Source of the DNA: Sphingomonas_O antarctica
Lineage (GTDB): Bacteria; Pseudomonadota; Alphaproteobacteria; Sphingomonadales; Sphingomonadaceae
Direction of reading: 5' to 3'
DNA: 64,000 nt
NCBI RefSeq assembly: GCF_965137005.1
Contig: NZ_CBCRXM010000002.1
Coordinates: forward strand, 264,858 to 328,857
Shown piece by piece: positions 35,859-44,704 of this stretch. Position 1 is the first letter of the stretch. Every line of letters starts with the position of its first letter. Below the pieces are notes generated by a model, which saw only the letters and a program-made list of their open reading frames with translations, did no database searches and had not been told where the DNA came from. The position numbers and the translations under genes were made by a program.

Positions 35859-36020
35859 ATGACAGATAATTTGCAGGACGCCGCAGACCTCACCAAAAGC
35901 GCGATCGCCGCGCTCGACCGTGCGGAGGCCGACGTGCCCGCCGCGATGCTCGACCATGCGCTGCACATCATCAACGAATTGATCGAGACGCGCAGCCGGG
36001 CGCGCGCTGCCGCCAACTAA
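35859..36020 (+). CDS. Small helical protein (53 aa), hypothetical
   Basis: A 53-aa reading frame, MTDNLQDAADLTKSAIAALD at its start and MLDHALHIINELIETRSRA near its end. Both halves are amphipathic helices separated by DRAEADVPAA, suggesting a helical hairpin. Codon third positions are G/C-rich as in its neighbours. It overlaps the stop of the convergent winged-helix gene by four bases. No function is recognised; the ribosome site is weak. Confidence 0.5.
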   Translation: MTDNLQDAADLTKSAIAALDRAEADVPAAMLDHALHIINELIETRSRARAAAN

Positions 36021-36346
36021 GCGGCGAGCAATGCCTCCATGGCGTCGAAGGTCTTGTCGGTCAGCGTCAGCGAATCCGAACGCCGTCCGCGCCGGATCAT
36101 GCCCCGCGTTTCCATCAGCGCAATGTAACGCGGCGTGGTCCGTGCGCTGATCATATCTTCGTCGGCATCGAGCCCGGCGGCGCGATGGACGAACAGTTCG
36201 AGGAGCAAATTCCACACCGGATCGCCGAACAATTCTGGACCGAACGCCGTCGCGCGTTGTCGGTTGAGGCGGATCTCACGCAGCGCGCGTTCGACCGCGG
36301 CTTCGTTGGGCCGATCGTTGCGCCCGAGGATACGCTCGTGGATCAT
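36017..36346 (-). CDS. Winged-helix-like regulatory protein (hypothetical)
   Basis: A 109-aa protein. FGDPVWNLLLELFVHRAAGL followed by ISARTTPRYIALMETRGMI and RRSDSLTLTDKTFDAMEALL has the helix-helix-wing spacing of MarR-like winged helices. ATG at 36346 overlaps the stop of the membrane-protein gene by ATGA, so it is the last gene of a four-gene minus-strand operon. The longer frame upstream is antisense-type filler inside that gene. The DNA target is unknown. Confidence 0.65.
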   Translation of the reverse strand: MIHERILGRNDRPNEAAVERALREIRLNRQRATAFGPELFGDPVWNLLLELFVHRAAGLDADEDMISARTTPRYIALMETRGMIRRGRRSDSLTLTDKTFDAMEALLAA

Positions 36347-36786
36347 ATGAGTGGTGACCAGCTCGGTTCCGACCCACGCCTCTGCGCGCGCTGAAAATGC
36401 CGCTGGCAGCCGACGATCAGGATCAGCAGCATGGGATAGGCGATCAGCGACACCGCGCGCTGGTAACTCCAGCCCGGTAGGTCGTGAATATAGGCGCGCA
36501 CCCCTTGGAACGCGACCGCGACGATGTGCAGCGACGCCAGCCACATCGGCCAAAAGCGGTTGGCGCGTAGGGCGACCGCGATCAACCCGACCAGCAAAGC
36601 CAGGTCGATCAGCGTCACGCTGAGTTCGACATGCTCATAGCGCCGACCAAGGTTTTGCGTTGCGAACCCGGCCAGTGCGGCGAGCAGCATCATCACCGCC
36701 ACCGTCCGCTCCGGCGCCGCGCCCCTGACGAGCGCGAAGCCGCAAGCGGATAGCAGAACGATGTTGAAGATGATGACGTTGGTCAT
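36343..36786 (-). CDS. Small integral membrane protein, hypothetical
   Basis: A 147-aa protein with four predicted membrane helices: VIIFNIVLLSACGFALV at the N-terminus, TVAVMMLLAALAGFA, LIDLALLVGLIAVAL and a last one around SLIAYPMLLILIVGC. No catalytic motif is visible. It sits 10 bases after the 116-aa gene and overlaps the winged-helix gene by ATGA, which ties it to the regulators on either side and suggests a membrane sensor or anchor. That role is inferred from context only. Confidence 0.6.
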   Translation of the reverse strand: MTNVIIFNIVLLSACGFALVRGAAPERTVAVMMLLAALAGFATQNLGRRYEHVELSVTLIDLALLVGLIAVALRANRFWPMWLASLHIVAVAFQGVRAYIHDLPGWSYQRAVSLIAYPMLLILIVGCQRHFQRAQRRGSEPSWSPLI

Positions 36787-36796
36787 GGTCGCGTCG

Positions 36797-37147
36797 TCAG
36801 ACAGTCATACGCTCGGGCTGTTGTTCCAAAGCTGCTTGTTTCGGCGGAATTTTGGGGTCTTCGTCGCCGAACGAGATGACCGGCAGGCCGATGCCTTCGC
36901 GGACCGCATCGAGCGCGCGATGCGCCGAAACAGTGTGCCCGCGCGCCGCGATGACCGCCGCTACGGCTTGGCCGACATGGCTGAGCGCATGCTGTCCCGT
37001 CTGTGCGGGCAGGCTCGCCGAAACGCGTGCGCGGGGCAAAGCCGCCGCCAGTTCGGCGCCAGCGGTAACCGCCGCGTCCATGGCCGCTTCCATGCGCTGC
37101 AACATCTGCGCGACGCTCAGCGCCGCATCCATCTTCGCTTCGATCAT
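36797..37147 (-). CDS. Hypothetical protein (116 aa)
   Basis: A 116-aa protein, Ala-rich and helical in its first half (AKMDAALSVAQMLQRMEAAM then AVTAGAELAAALPRARVSAS), with HALSHVGQAVAAVIAARGHT in the middle and a charged tail EDPKIPPKQAALEQQPER. ATG at 37147 gives MIEAKMDAAL and lies 13 bases after the stop of the LuxR-type gene. No family recognised. Conserved operon position between an HTH membrane protein and a membrane protein is the only clue. Confidence 0.6.
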   Translation of the reverse strand: MIEAKMDAALSVAQMLQRMEAAMDAAVTAGAELAAALPRARVSASLPAQTGQHALSHVGQAVAAVIAARGHTVSAHRALDAVREGIGLPVISFGDEDPKIPPKQAALEQQPERMTV

Positions 37148-37160
37148 TGAAATCCCTGCC

Positions 37161-37688
37161 CTATTTGGGAGAGACGATCGCCGACACCACATCGCTGACC
37201 AGTTTCAGTCCGTTGGCCAGCATCCCGAAGGCGATTGCCATCGCCAGCGGGAGGATGATCAACCAGACCAGTCTGGTCCCGATGCTTAAATCGTTGCCGT
37301 CTTCCCCGTGTCGCCTCAGCGGAAGCCGGAATGGAGTGGACCGGTTGACGGAAGGTTGACCGCGAAGGTCGACCGCCGCTTCAGCAACCGGGCCACCGAC
37401 ATGGTCGGCCGCCACGGGCAGTGTTGCCGCGGGCAGGGGTGTCGCCGCCAGATGGACAGGGTCACCTGTGATCCGGTCGGATGTGCTTTCATGCGCGGCG
37501 AGGGCGCGCGCGGCATCGATTCGCGACGTTACACCCAGCGTGCGGACGGCGCGCTCGATCGCCTGGTCGATCGCGTATTTGGACTTGCCGAGGTCGCGCG
37601 CAATCTCCTTCGACGTCTGGTGCCGGAACGTCCGGCGCAGACAATCGCGCTGATAATCGCTGAGTCGGTCGAAGTCCGGATCCCCCAT
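37161..37688 (-). CDS. LuxR-type HTH protein with C-terminal membrane anchor
   Basis: A 175-aa protein. Residues ~8-52 form a GerE/LuxR-type HTH: LSDYQRDCLRRTFRHQTSKE then IARDLGKSKYAIDQAIERAV and RTLGV. A proline- and alanine-rich linker (residues ~65-125) leads to one C-terminal membrane helix, LVWLIILPLAMAIAFGML. The HTH-first, membrane-last order is the reverse of ordinary response regulators and recalls membrane-tethered regulators such as CadC or ToxR. It heads a four-gene operon. Ligand and targets are unknown. Confidence 0.75.
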   Translation of the reverse strand: MGDPDFDRLSDYQRDCLRRTFRHQTSKEIARDLGKSKYAIDQAIERAVRTLGVTSRIDAARALAAHESTSDRITGDPVHLAATPLPAATLPVAADHVGGPVAEAAVDLRGQPSVNRSTPFRLPLRRHGEDGNDLSIGTRLVWLIILPLAMAIAFGMLANGLKLVSDVVSAIVSPK

Positions 37689-37753
37689 GCGCTCAAGCTT
37701 AAGCGCATGGGGGCGTTAATCACAAATCAGCGGCGGGGATTGCCGCCATACGG

Positions 37754-39787
37754 TTACCAAATGTGGACGCGCTGTTCGGGCGCGAGGTACAAAGCTTCGC
37801 CCGGCTTCACGCTAAATGCCTTATACCAGGCGTCAATATTCCGAACGACGGCGTTGACGCGCGCCTTTTCGGGGCTGTGCGGATCGGTCAGCAATTGTTC
37901 GCGCACCGCGCCCTCACGCCGCATCCCGCGCCACACCTGCGCATAACCGAGGAAAAAGCGCTGATCGCCGGTCAGTCCGTCGATCACCGGCGGTTCGCCA
38001 TGCGCGGCGACATATTTGCGCCACGCGCCATAGGCGGTTTCGACGCCCGACAGATCGCCGATATTCTCACCCATGGTCAGCTTGCCGTTGATGTGGATAC
38101 CGGGGATCGGCTCGATCGCGTCATATTGTGCGCCGAGCATCGTGGTACGCTGGCCATATTTTGCGGCGGCGTCCTCGCTCCACCAATCCTTCAATTGGCC
38201 GAGGCCATTAAAGCGCCGGCCCTGATCGTCGAACCCGTGGCCGATTTCATGGCCGATGACCGCGCCGATCGCGCCGTAATTGACCGCGGGATCGGCATTC
38301 GGATCAAAAAATGGCGGCTGGAGAATCGCCGCGGGGAAGGTGATCGAATTGTTCGGTGGGTTGTAATAGGCGTTCACCGTCTGCGGCGACATGAACCACA
38401 ATGACTTGTCGACCGGCTTGGGGAAACGCTGCAGCTGCAGGTTCCAGGTAAAGCGCTCGCCGCGCACGGTATTGCCCAGCAAATCGTCGCGCTTCACGAC
38501 ATAGGTCGAATAATCGATCCATTTGTCGGGATAGCCGATCTGCGGGGTAAAGGCGGCGAGCTTGGCATCGGCCTGTGCGCGCGTGGCGGGGTCCATCCAG
38601 TTGTTCTGTGCGATCCGGTCCTTGAGCGACGCGCGGATGTTGCTGATCAATTCATCCATCTGCGCCTTGCTGGCGGGCGGGAAGTATTTGGCGACATAGA
38701 CTTCGCCAACGGCTTCGGGCAGCTGCGCATTGACGACCGCGACGCCGCGTTTCCAGCGTTCGCGCTGTTCCTTCACATCGCGCAGCGTGACCGAATAGAA
38801 ATTGAAATTGGCGTCGTCGAACGCCTTGGGCAATTGCGTCGCGTGCGTGCGGATGAAGTGGAAGGCGAGATAATCCTTCCAAGTCGACAGCGGCACGCTG
38901 TCGAGCAATTTGCTGGTGTCGGTCAGTTCGCTCGGCTGACGCACCACGATGCGCGCCGGCGTACCCAGACCACGCGCGGCAATGTAGCGCGCCCAATCAT
39001 ATTGCGGGGCCAGCGCCTGAAGTTCGGGGATGGTCAGACGATTGACCGACTGCGTCACGTCGCGGCTGCGCTCCGGTGTCCAGTGGGCATTGGCGATCTG
39101 GGTCTCCAGCGCGATCACACGGTCGGCGCGCGCGTCGGGCGTGCTGAACCCGGCGAGGCCCAGCATCGTGCTGACATAAGTGCGATAGGCGGCACGGAAG
39201 GCCGGGAACTTGCCGTCGGCGCGCAGATAATAATCGCGGTTCGGCAGGCCCAATCCGCCCTGCGCCACACCGACGGTGTAACGCGTCGGATCATCGGGAT
39301 CGGCGGCGACGCCCACGCCTGCGGGCGCAGTATAAGATGGCGTCGCGAACAGCGCGATAAGGCCGGCACGGTCCTTCACCGCCGCGACGGGATCGAGATA
39401 GGGTTTGAGCACCGCAGTGCCGCGCTGCTCGATCGTCGCCGTGTCCATCCAGCTGGCCCACAAATCCGCGATCTTGGCTTCCTTGGTGCCCGCCGCCGGG
39501 GCGCCCAGCCCGCCGACGATGTCGCGCACCTGCCGCTCACTGAGCAGTGCCAGATCCTGAAACGATCCGGTCACCGTCTGATCGGCGGGGATCACGGCGG
39601 TTTTGGCCCAGGCACCGTTGGCGTAATCCCAGAAATCGTCGCCCGGCTTTTCGGCGATATCGCGTCCGGTCAGATCGACGCCCCAGGTGCCGAGTTGCGG
39701 CTTGGTCGGTGCGGCAGATTGCGCCGACAGCGCAGCGGGAAGGGTCAGCGCGCCAATCAGCAGCGCGGCACGAAAGCTTTTGGTCAT
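37754..39787 (-). CDS. M13 family metallopeptidase (neprilysin-like)
   Basis: A 677-aa zinc peptidase with a signal peptide (FRAALLIGALTLPAALSA). Key elements in order: NAYYNPPNNSITFPAAIL, the zinc motif VIGHEIGHGFDDQGRRF near residue 511, GENIGDLSGVETAY providing the third ligand Glu and the Asp, and the C-terminal VHIW that stands for the usual (V)xxW end. It would degrade peptides in the periplasm. Full length for the family. It has its own short upstream region and is followed 65 bases after by the HTH operon on the same strand. Confidence 0.95.
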   Translation of the reverse strand: MTKSFRAALLIGALTLPAALSAQSAAPTKPQLGTWGVDLTGRDIAEKPGDDFWDYANGAWAKTAVIPADQTVTGSFQDLALLSERQVRDIVGGLGAPAAGTKEAKIADLWASWMDTATIEQRGTAVLKPYLDPVAAVKDRAGLIALFATPSYTAPAGVGVAADPDDPTRYTVGVAQGGLGLPNRDYYLRADGKFPAFRAAYRTYVSTMLGLAGFSTPDARADRVIALETQIANAHWTPERSRDVTQSVNRLTIPELQALAPQYDWARYIAARGLGTPARIVVRQPSELTDTSKLLDSVPLSTWKDYLAFHFIRTHATQLPKAFDDANFNFYSVTLRDVKEQRERWKRGVAVVNAQLPEAVGEVYVAKYFPPASKAQMDELISNIRASLKDRIAQNNWMDPATRAQADAKLAAFTPQIGYPDKWIDYSTYVVKRDDLLGNTVRGERFTWNLQLQRFPKPVDKSLWFMSPQTVNAYYNPPNNSITFPAAILQPPFFDPNADPAVNYGAIGAVIGHEIGHGFDDQGRRFNGLGQLKDWWSEDAAAKYGQRTTMLGAQYDAIEPIPGIHINGKLTMGENIGDLSGVETAYGAWRKYVAAHGEPPVIDGLTGDQRFFLGYAQVWRGMRREGAVREQLLTDPHSPEKARVNAVVRNIDAWYKAFSVKPGEALYLAPEQRVHIW

Positions 39788-39848
39788 CGGCGATCCTCTG
39801 AATTATTATGGCGGCAGGATTAGCAGCGCGGCGAGGCGGGACAAGGGG

Positions 39849-41999
39849 TTAGCCGGCAGCGGCGACGATCGCGGCCCAGGCGGCTTCGTCGATCGTCTCG
39901 ACGCCCAGTTCCGCCGCTTTCTTCAGCTTCGATCCCGCGCCGGGGCCATACACGACAAGGTCGGTCTTGGCGCTGACCGAGCCCGCGGTGCGTGCACCCA
40001 AGGCTTCGGCCTGCGACTTGGCTTCGTCGCGGCTCATCGTTTCGAGGCTGCCGGTGAACACGACGGTCTTGCCGGTCACGGCCGAGGCGCGGACGTCGGC
40101 GATGTAGGGTGGGGGCGAAACTTCGTGCAGCAGATCGTCCCACGCCGTGCGGTTGTGCTCTTCGTGAAAGAATGCACCGAGCGCCGTTACTACCGCGGGC
40201 CCAATGCCGTCGATGGCAGCCAAGCGCGCGCCCGCGTCCATTATGTCATCAAATGAGATAGTGCCTCCCGGCGTCGTCGACGCTCGCTCTGCAGCAGTTC
40301 TCAGATCTTCGAGCGTCACAAACTCTTTGAGCAGGTCACGTGCGGTCACCGCGCCGACGTGACGGATGCCCAGCCCGAACAGGAAGCGCGGACCCTCAGG
40401 CGCGCGCTTGGCTTCGATCGCCGCGAGCAGACCATCGACCGATTTTTCCTTCCACCCCTCGCGCGTCACCAATTCGTTGCGATGCGCCTTGAGGCGGAAG
40501 ATGTCGGCGGGTGAATGCAGCCAGCCCAGCGAGACGAACTCGACGATGGTCTTTTCGCCCAGCCCCTCGATGTCCAGCGCACCGCGCGACACGAAATGCT
40601 TCAGCCGTTCGATGCGCTGTGCCGGACAGATCAGCCCGCCGGTGCAGCGGATATCGACTTCGCCTTTCTCGGCGACTGCCTCGGACTGACATTCGGGGCA
40701 GTGGTCGGGAAACTTATAGGCGGGACGGGCTTCGTCGCGGGACAGGATCTCGACGACTTGTGGAATCACGTCGCCGGCACGCTGGATCAGCACGCGGTCG
40801 CCCGGGCGGGCACCCAGTCGCGCAATCTCGTCCTTATTGTGCAGCGTGACGTTGGACACGACGACGCCGCCGACAGTGACGGGTTTGAGGCGTCCGACGG
40901 GAGTCAGCTTGCCGGTGCGCCCAACCTGAATGTCGATCGCCTCCAGCACCGTTTCCGCGCGTTCCGCGGGGAATTTGTGCGCGATTGCCCAGCGCGGCGC
41001 GCGTCCGACGCTGCCCAGCCGCGACTGCCAGTCGAGCCGGTCGACCTTGTAGACCACGCCATCGATATCGAACGGCAAATCGGCGCGTTGTTTCTCGATG
41101 GCGCGATATTGGGCGAGCGCCTTGTCCAGAGGGGCGGCGGCCTGAAATTGCGGGGCGACGGGGAAGCCCCAGTTTTTCAGCGCGGCGACGATTTCGGACT
41201 GCGTGTCGCCGGGCAGCGCGTCGGCCTCCCCCCAGCCCCAGGCGAAGAAGCGCAGCGGGCGTGACGCGGTGACAGCCGCATCCTTCTGCCGCAGCGATCC
41301 CGCCGCCGCATTGCGCGGATTGGCGAACTGACGCGCCTTTGCGGGATCGTCGGCCTCGGCGAGCAGCCGGGCGTTGAGCGCGGCGAAATCGCCCTTGTCC
41401 ATGTAGATTTCGCCGCGGACTTCAAACGTCCCTGTCGCCCCGGCGGAGGCCGGGGCCGCTTCGAACTGTCGCGCTCCATCGCCAACGGCCCCGGCCTCCG
41501 CCGGGGCGACGAGACGTTGCGGAATATCCCCTATCGTAAGGACATTGGGCGTCACGACCTCGCCCACCGCCCCGTCGCCACGTGTCAGGGCCTGGACCAG
41601 TTGGCCGTCTTCGTAACGCAACGAACAGGACAACCCGTCGATCTTGGGCTCGGCGGTGAGGAGAATTTCGGCGTCTTCGGACAGATTGAGAAACCGCCGC
41701 ACCCGCCCGACGAACTCGACGACATCCTCGTCCGCAAACGCGTTGTCCAGGCTGAACATCGGCCGCGCATGCGCCACCTTGGCGAGCGGCGAGGTGGTCG
41801 GCGCGCCAACGGTTTTCGACGGCGAGTCCGCACGAATCAGATGCGGAAACTCCGCTTCCAGCGCCGCATTCTCGCGCATCAGCGCGTCGTATTCCGCGTC
41901 CGAAATCTCGGGCGCATCCTGATCGTGATACAGCTTATTGTGCCGCGCGATGTCCTTGGCGAGGCGCATCAGGCGATTGGCTGCTTCGGCTTCGGTCAC
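39849..41999 (-). CDS. ligA: NAD-dependent DNA ligase, carrying an in-frame repeat insertion
   Basis: A 716-aa ligase sealing nicks in replication and repair. Domains: Ia and nucleotidyltransferase (adenylated Lys119 in EPKIDGLS), OB fold, a four-cysteine zinc site (CPEC and later CTGGLICP), helix-hairpin-helix repeats and a C-terminal BRCT domain from about residue 640. Start is GTG at 41999. Residues 164-189 (VAPAEAGAVG through ASAGATG) are extra to the usual loop between IPQRL and FEVRGE and are encoded exactly by a 77-bp double-REP palindrome at 41434-41510. The frame is open throughout, so the enzyme is probably functional: the loop lies between the adenylation strands, where family members vary. 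Confidence 0.96.
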   Translation of the reverse strand: MTEAEAANRLMRLAKDIARHNKLYHDQDAPEISDAEYDALMRENAALEAEFPHLIRADSPSKTVGAPTTSPLAKVAHARPMFSLDNAFADEDVVEFVGRVRRFLNLSEDAEILLTAEPKIDGLSCSLRYEDGQLVQALTRGDGAVGEVVTPNVLTIGDIPQRLVAPAEAGAVGDGARQFEAAPASAGATGTFEVRGEIYMDKGDFAALNARLLAEADDPAKARQFANPRNAAAGSLRQKDAAVTASRPLRFFAWGWGEADALPGDTQSEIVAALKNWGFPVAPQFQAAAPLDKALAQYRAIEKQRADLPFDIDGVVYKVDRLDWQSRLGSVGRAPRWAIAHKFPAERAETVLEAIDIQVGRTGKLTPVGRLKPVTVGGVVVSNVTLHNKDEIARLGARPGDRVLIQRAGDVIPQVVEILSRDEARPAYKFPDHCPECQSEAVAEKGEVDIRCTGGLICPAQRIERLKHFVSRGALDIEGLGEKTIVEFVSLGWLHSPADIFRLKAHRNELVTREGWKEKSVDGLLAAIEAKRAPEGPRFLFGLGIRHVGAVTARDLLKEFVTLEDLRTAAERASTTPGGTISFDDIMDAGARLAAIDGIGPAVVTALGAFFHEEHNRTAWDDLLHEVSPPPYIADVRASAVTGKTVVFTGSLETMSRDEAKSQAEALGARTAGSVSAKTDLVVYGPGAGSKLKKAAELGVETIDEAAWAAIVAAAG
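41434..41510. repeat. Double REP (BIME-like) palindrome inside ligA
   Basis: Two perfect 24-bp arms in inverted orientation, 41434-41457 and 41487-41510, separated by 29 bases. Each arm, GTCGCCCCGGC-GGAG-GCCGGGGCC, is itself a stem-loop with a 7-bp inner stem, so the unit is two REPs facing each other. It is read in frame as LigA residues 164-189. Confidence 0.85.
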
Positions 42000-42053
42000 G
42001 CCGGTGTCTTAAGGCGAGGGGCGCGCCGCTGGCAACGCGCCCCTGCCGGTCGG

Positions 42054-42842
42054 TTACTGTTTTTTGAGCGTATATTCGTCGGTCGTCGCGGACTTCAGAT
42101 TGGTCGCCTTCAACGTCATCGTCGTCGCGTCGACGGGTGTGTAGGCATAGGTGCCGATCGCCTTGCCGCCGACATAGTCGGTTTCGACAAAGCCCGCGCC
42201 CGCTTTGATCAGCGCGACCGTCGCGCCCGCCTTGTCGCCGACGAACGGCACCTGCGGCCCGCCCAGCTTGGCGGTGTAATGTTCGCCGGTGCCCAGCGTC
42301 ATGGTCACCACATCGCCGGTCATGCTCATCGTCGCGGTGAGGTTTTCCTCGGCGATCTGCGCGCCGTCATTGACGCCGACCCACGATCCGCTGGTCGCGT
42401 GCGTGCCGGCGGGTGCCGGACCGACGCGCTTCGCCATGCTGGTGCTGGTGATCGACTTGCCTGCAGCATTATCGGCCGAGGTGCTGGTGAAACTCAGCAT
42501 ATTGCCATCGGCGGAGGTGGCGACCTTGGTGCTGCTGATCAGCACGCCCTTGCGATAGCGCGACCATTCGATGGTGTTGGCATCGACGACCTTGACCGCG
42601 CCGGCGTCCCAATAATCGCGATCTGCGACGGGATGCGGCTTGCCGTCGGCTGGCATCTTGTACGGCGGGGTGCAGGATGTGCAATCGTACACACCGTCCT
42701 TGATCGAGAAGACATCGGGCTTGGTGGACAATTTGGCGGTGGTGGCATCCGCTTTCCACAATCCGTCGATCGGGCTGGCGGATATGGCGGGCGCGGACAC
42801 GGCAACGAGCAGGCCGCACAATGCGGCGTTAAGGCGGTTCAT
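42054..42842 (-). CDS. Secreted hypothetical protein
   Basis: A 262-aa protein with a signal peptide (LNAALCGLLVAVSAPAISA, cleaved before SPIDG). The mature part starts IDGLWKADATTAKLSTKPDV and has a CTSC pair in YDCTSCTPPYKMPADGKPHP, then repeated beta strands of the type NMLSFTSTSADNAAGKSITS. It resembles lipocalin-like beta-barrels in layout but no family can be named. ATG at 42842. It stands between recN and ligA on the same strand with independent spacing. Confidence 0.6.
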   Translation of the reverse strand: MNRLNAALCGLLVAVSAPAISASPIDGLWKADATTAKLSTKPDVFSIKDGVYDCTSCTPPYKMPADGKPHPVADRDYWDAGAVKVVDANTIEWSRYRKGVLISSTKVATSADGNMLSFTSTSADNAAGKSITSTSMAKRVGPAPAGTHATSGSWVGVNDGAQIAEENLTATMSMTGDVVTMTLGTGEHYTAKLGGPQVPFVGDKAGATVALIKAGAGFVETDYVGGKAIGTYAYTPVDATTMTLKATNLKSATTDEYTLKKQ

Positions 42843-42930
42843 CAAAATTCCCCTGGTTCGAAAATGTGCGTTCGATTCTAGGGCGACCCATTGGCAGAAT
42901 AAGCGCGCCGCCAAATTCGCGCAAATGGAT

Positions 42931-44571
42931 TCAAGCGCTTACCAACCGTGCCGCCTGTGCCCGCGCTTCATCGGTCACTTCCGCGCCCGACAGCATCCGC
43001 GCGATTTCCTCGCGCCGTTCGTCCTCGGCCAGCACGCGCAAATTGGTGCGGGTGACGAGGCCGTCGCTGTTCTTGGCGATGAGCAGGTGTTCGCTGCCAC
43101 GCGCGGCAACCTGCGGGCTGTGGGTGACGACGATGACTTGACGGCCGTCGGCGAGCCGCGACAGCCGATCGCCGATCGCGCTGGCCACCGCGCCGCCCAC
43201 GCCGCGGTCGATTTCGTCGAAGATCATCGTGGCTGCCGCGCCTTCTTCGGCGAGCGCGACCTTCAGCGCGAGGATGAAACGCGACAATTCGCCGCCGCTG
43301 GCTATGCGCGTCATCGCCCCGAACGGTGCGCCGGGGTTGGTCGAGACTTCGAATTCGACGCGGTCGGCACCGGCTTCGCTCTCGGGTCCGGCGGCGATGG
43401 CGGTGCGGAAGCGTGCGGCGTCGAGTTTGAGCGGGGCGAGCTCGCCCGCGACCGCCGCATCGAGTTTCTGCGCGGCGGCGGTGCGCGCGGCGGTCAGCTT
43501 GACGGATTCGCCGCGATAAGCCTCCTGCGCCGCGCGGTGCGCCGCTTCGAGCCGCGAAATGCCGGCGCCGCCGTCCTCGATCGCCGACAGCCGCGTGCGC
43601 AATTCATCGGCCAGCGCCGCCAGATCGTCGGGCTGGACGCGATGTTTCCGCGCCAGCCCGCGCAGGTCGAACAGCCGCGCCTCGTCCGCCTCCAAACGCG
43701 CCGGATCGAACGCCAGCGCGCGCGCCGCGTCGGCGAGATGTTCCTCGGCCATCGCCGCCTCGATGATCGCGCGGTCGGTCGCGGCGAGAGCTTCGGCCAG
43801 CGCCGGGTGATCGCGCGCCACGCGGTCGAGCGCGCGGGCAGCGGCGCGCAGCTTGGTGAGCGCACCCTCCGGCCCCTCGGTCAGCGCGGTGATGTCGTCG
43901 ATCTCGCCCGCCAGCCGCTCGCCCTTTTGCGACAGTGAACGCGCGTCCGCGAGCGTGGCTTCCTCGCCGGGCTGCGGACCGAAACCGTCGAGTTCGCCCA
44001 CCGCATGCGTTAGCCAGTCGCGATCCGCTTCGGCATTGGCGAGCGCATCCCGCGCCGTCGCGAGTTCGGCGGCGGTCGCGCGCATCGCCGTAAACGCCGC
44101 TGCGGCCAAACAAACGTCGATCCGCCCGAAACTGTCGAGCAAGGCGCGATGCCCGGCGGGCGCGAGCAGTCCGCGATCGTCATGCTGGCCGTGAATTTCG
44201 ACCAGCAGCGCGCCGAGGTTGCGCAACAGGCCCGCCGACACCGGCTGGTCGTTGACGAAAGCGCGGCTGCCGCCATCGGCCTTGACCGTGCGGCGGATGG
44301 TCAGCGGCTCTCCGGCTTCGACGGCAATGTCGTGATCGGCCAGCCAGTCGGCGGCACCGGGCGCTTCGAAGCTGGCGGAGACGCTGGCCTGCGCCGCGCC
44401 CTGCCGTACCAGCCCGCCGCCTGCGCGCATGCCCAGCGCCAGGCCCAAGGCGTCGAGCAGGATCGATTTGCCCGCGCCGGTTTCACCCGTGATGACGACC
44501 AGTCCGCTGGAAAAATCGAGGTCGAGCGCCTCGATCAACACGACATCGCGAATGGCCAGGGATTGGAGCAC
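42931..44571 (-). CDS. recN: DNA repair protein RecN
   Basis: A 546-aa SMC-like ATPase for double-strand break repair. Walker A is VVITGETGAGKSILLDALGL (residues ~26-45), HGQHDDRGLL is the Q-loop region, a coiled coil fills ~150-330, and the C-terminal half carries the signature ASGGELSRF, Walker B TMIFDEIDRGVGG and the His-switch VVTHSPQVAA. Start is GTG at 44571. In many bacteria recN is near ligA and bamD, as here. Confidence 0.96.
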   Translation of the reverse strand: MLQSLAIRDVVLIEALDLDFSSGLVVITGETGAGKSILLDALGLALGMRAGGGLVRQGAAQASVSASFEAPGAADWLADHDIAVEAGEPLTIRRTVKADGGSRAFVNDQPVSAGLLRNLGALLVEIHGQHDDRGLLAPAGHRALLDSFGRIDVCLAAAAFTAMRATAAELATARDALANAEADRDWLTHAVGELDGFGPQPGEEATLADARSLSQKGERLAGEIDDITALTEGPEGALTKLRAAARALDRVARDHPALAEALAATDRAIIEAAMAEEHLADAARALAFDPARLEADEARLFDLRGLARKHRVQPDDLAALADELRTRLSAIEDGGAGISRLEAAHRAAQEAYRGESVKLTAARTAAAQKLDAAVAGELAPLKLDAARFRTAIAAGPESEAGADRVEFEVSTNPGAPFGAMTRIASGGELSRFILALKVALAEEGAAATMIFDEIDRGVGGAVASAIGDRLSRLADGRQVIVVTHSPQVAARGSEHLLIAKNSDGLVTRTNLRVLAEDERREEIARMLSGAEVTDEARAQAARLVSA

Positions 44572-44597
44572 TTGTGCTGCTTAGCGAAGAAGAAGGG

Positions 44598-44693
44598 CCA
44601 CCCCTAGCCCCTCCACGAAGGCGTGGAGGGGAACGGGACGCACGTTGACCGGTCATATTCCCCTTCAGCCCTTGCTGGAGGGGTTAGGGGTGG
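44598..44693. repeat. REP-type composite palindrome between bamD and recN
   Basis: Outer arms CCACCCCTAGCCCCTCCA (44598-44615) and TGGAGGGGTTAGGGGTGG (44676-44693) pair with one G-T. Inside lies a separate hairpin CCCCTCCACG-AAGG-CGTGGAGGGG (44609-44632), so the unit can fold in two ways. It sits in the bamD-recN gap and may stabilise or end transcripts. Confidence 0.75.
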
Positions 44694-44704
44694 TTCTTGC
44701 TTAC

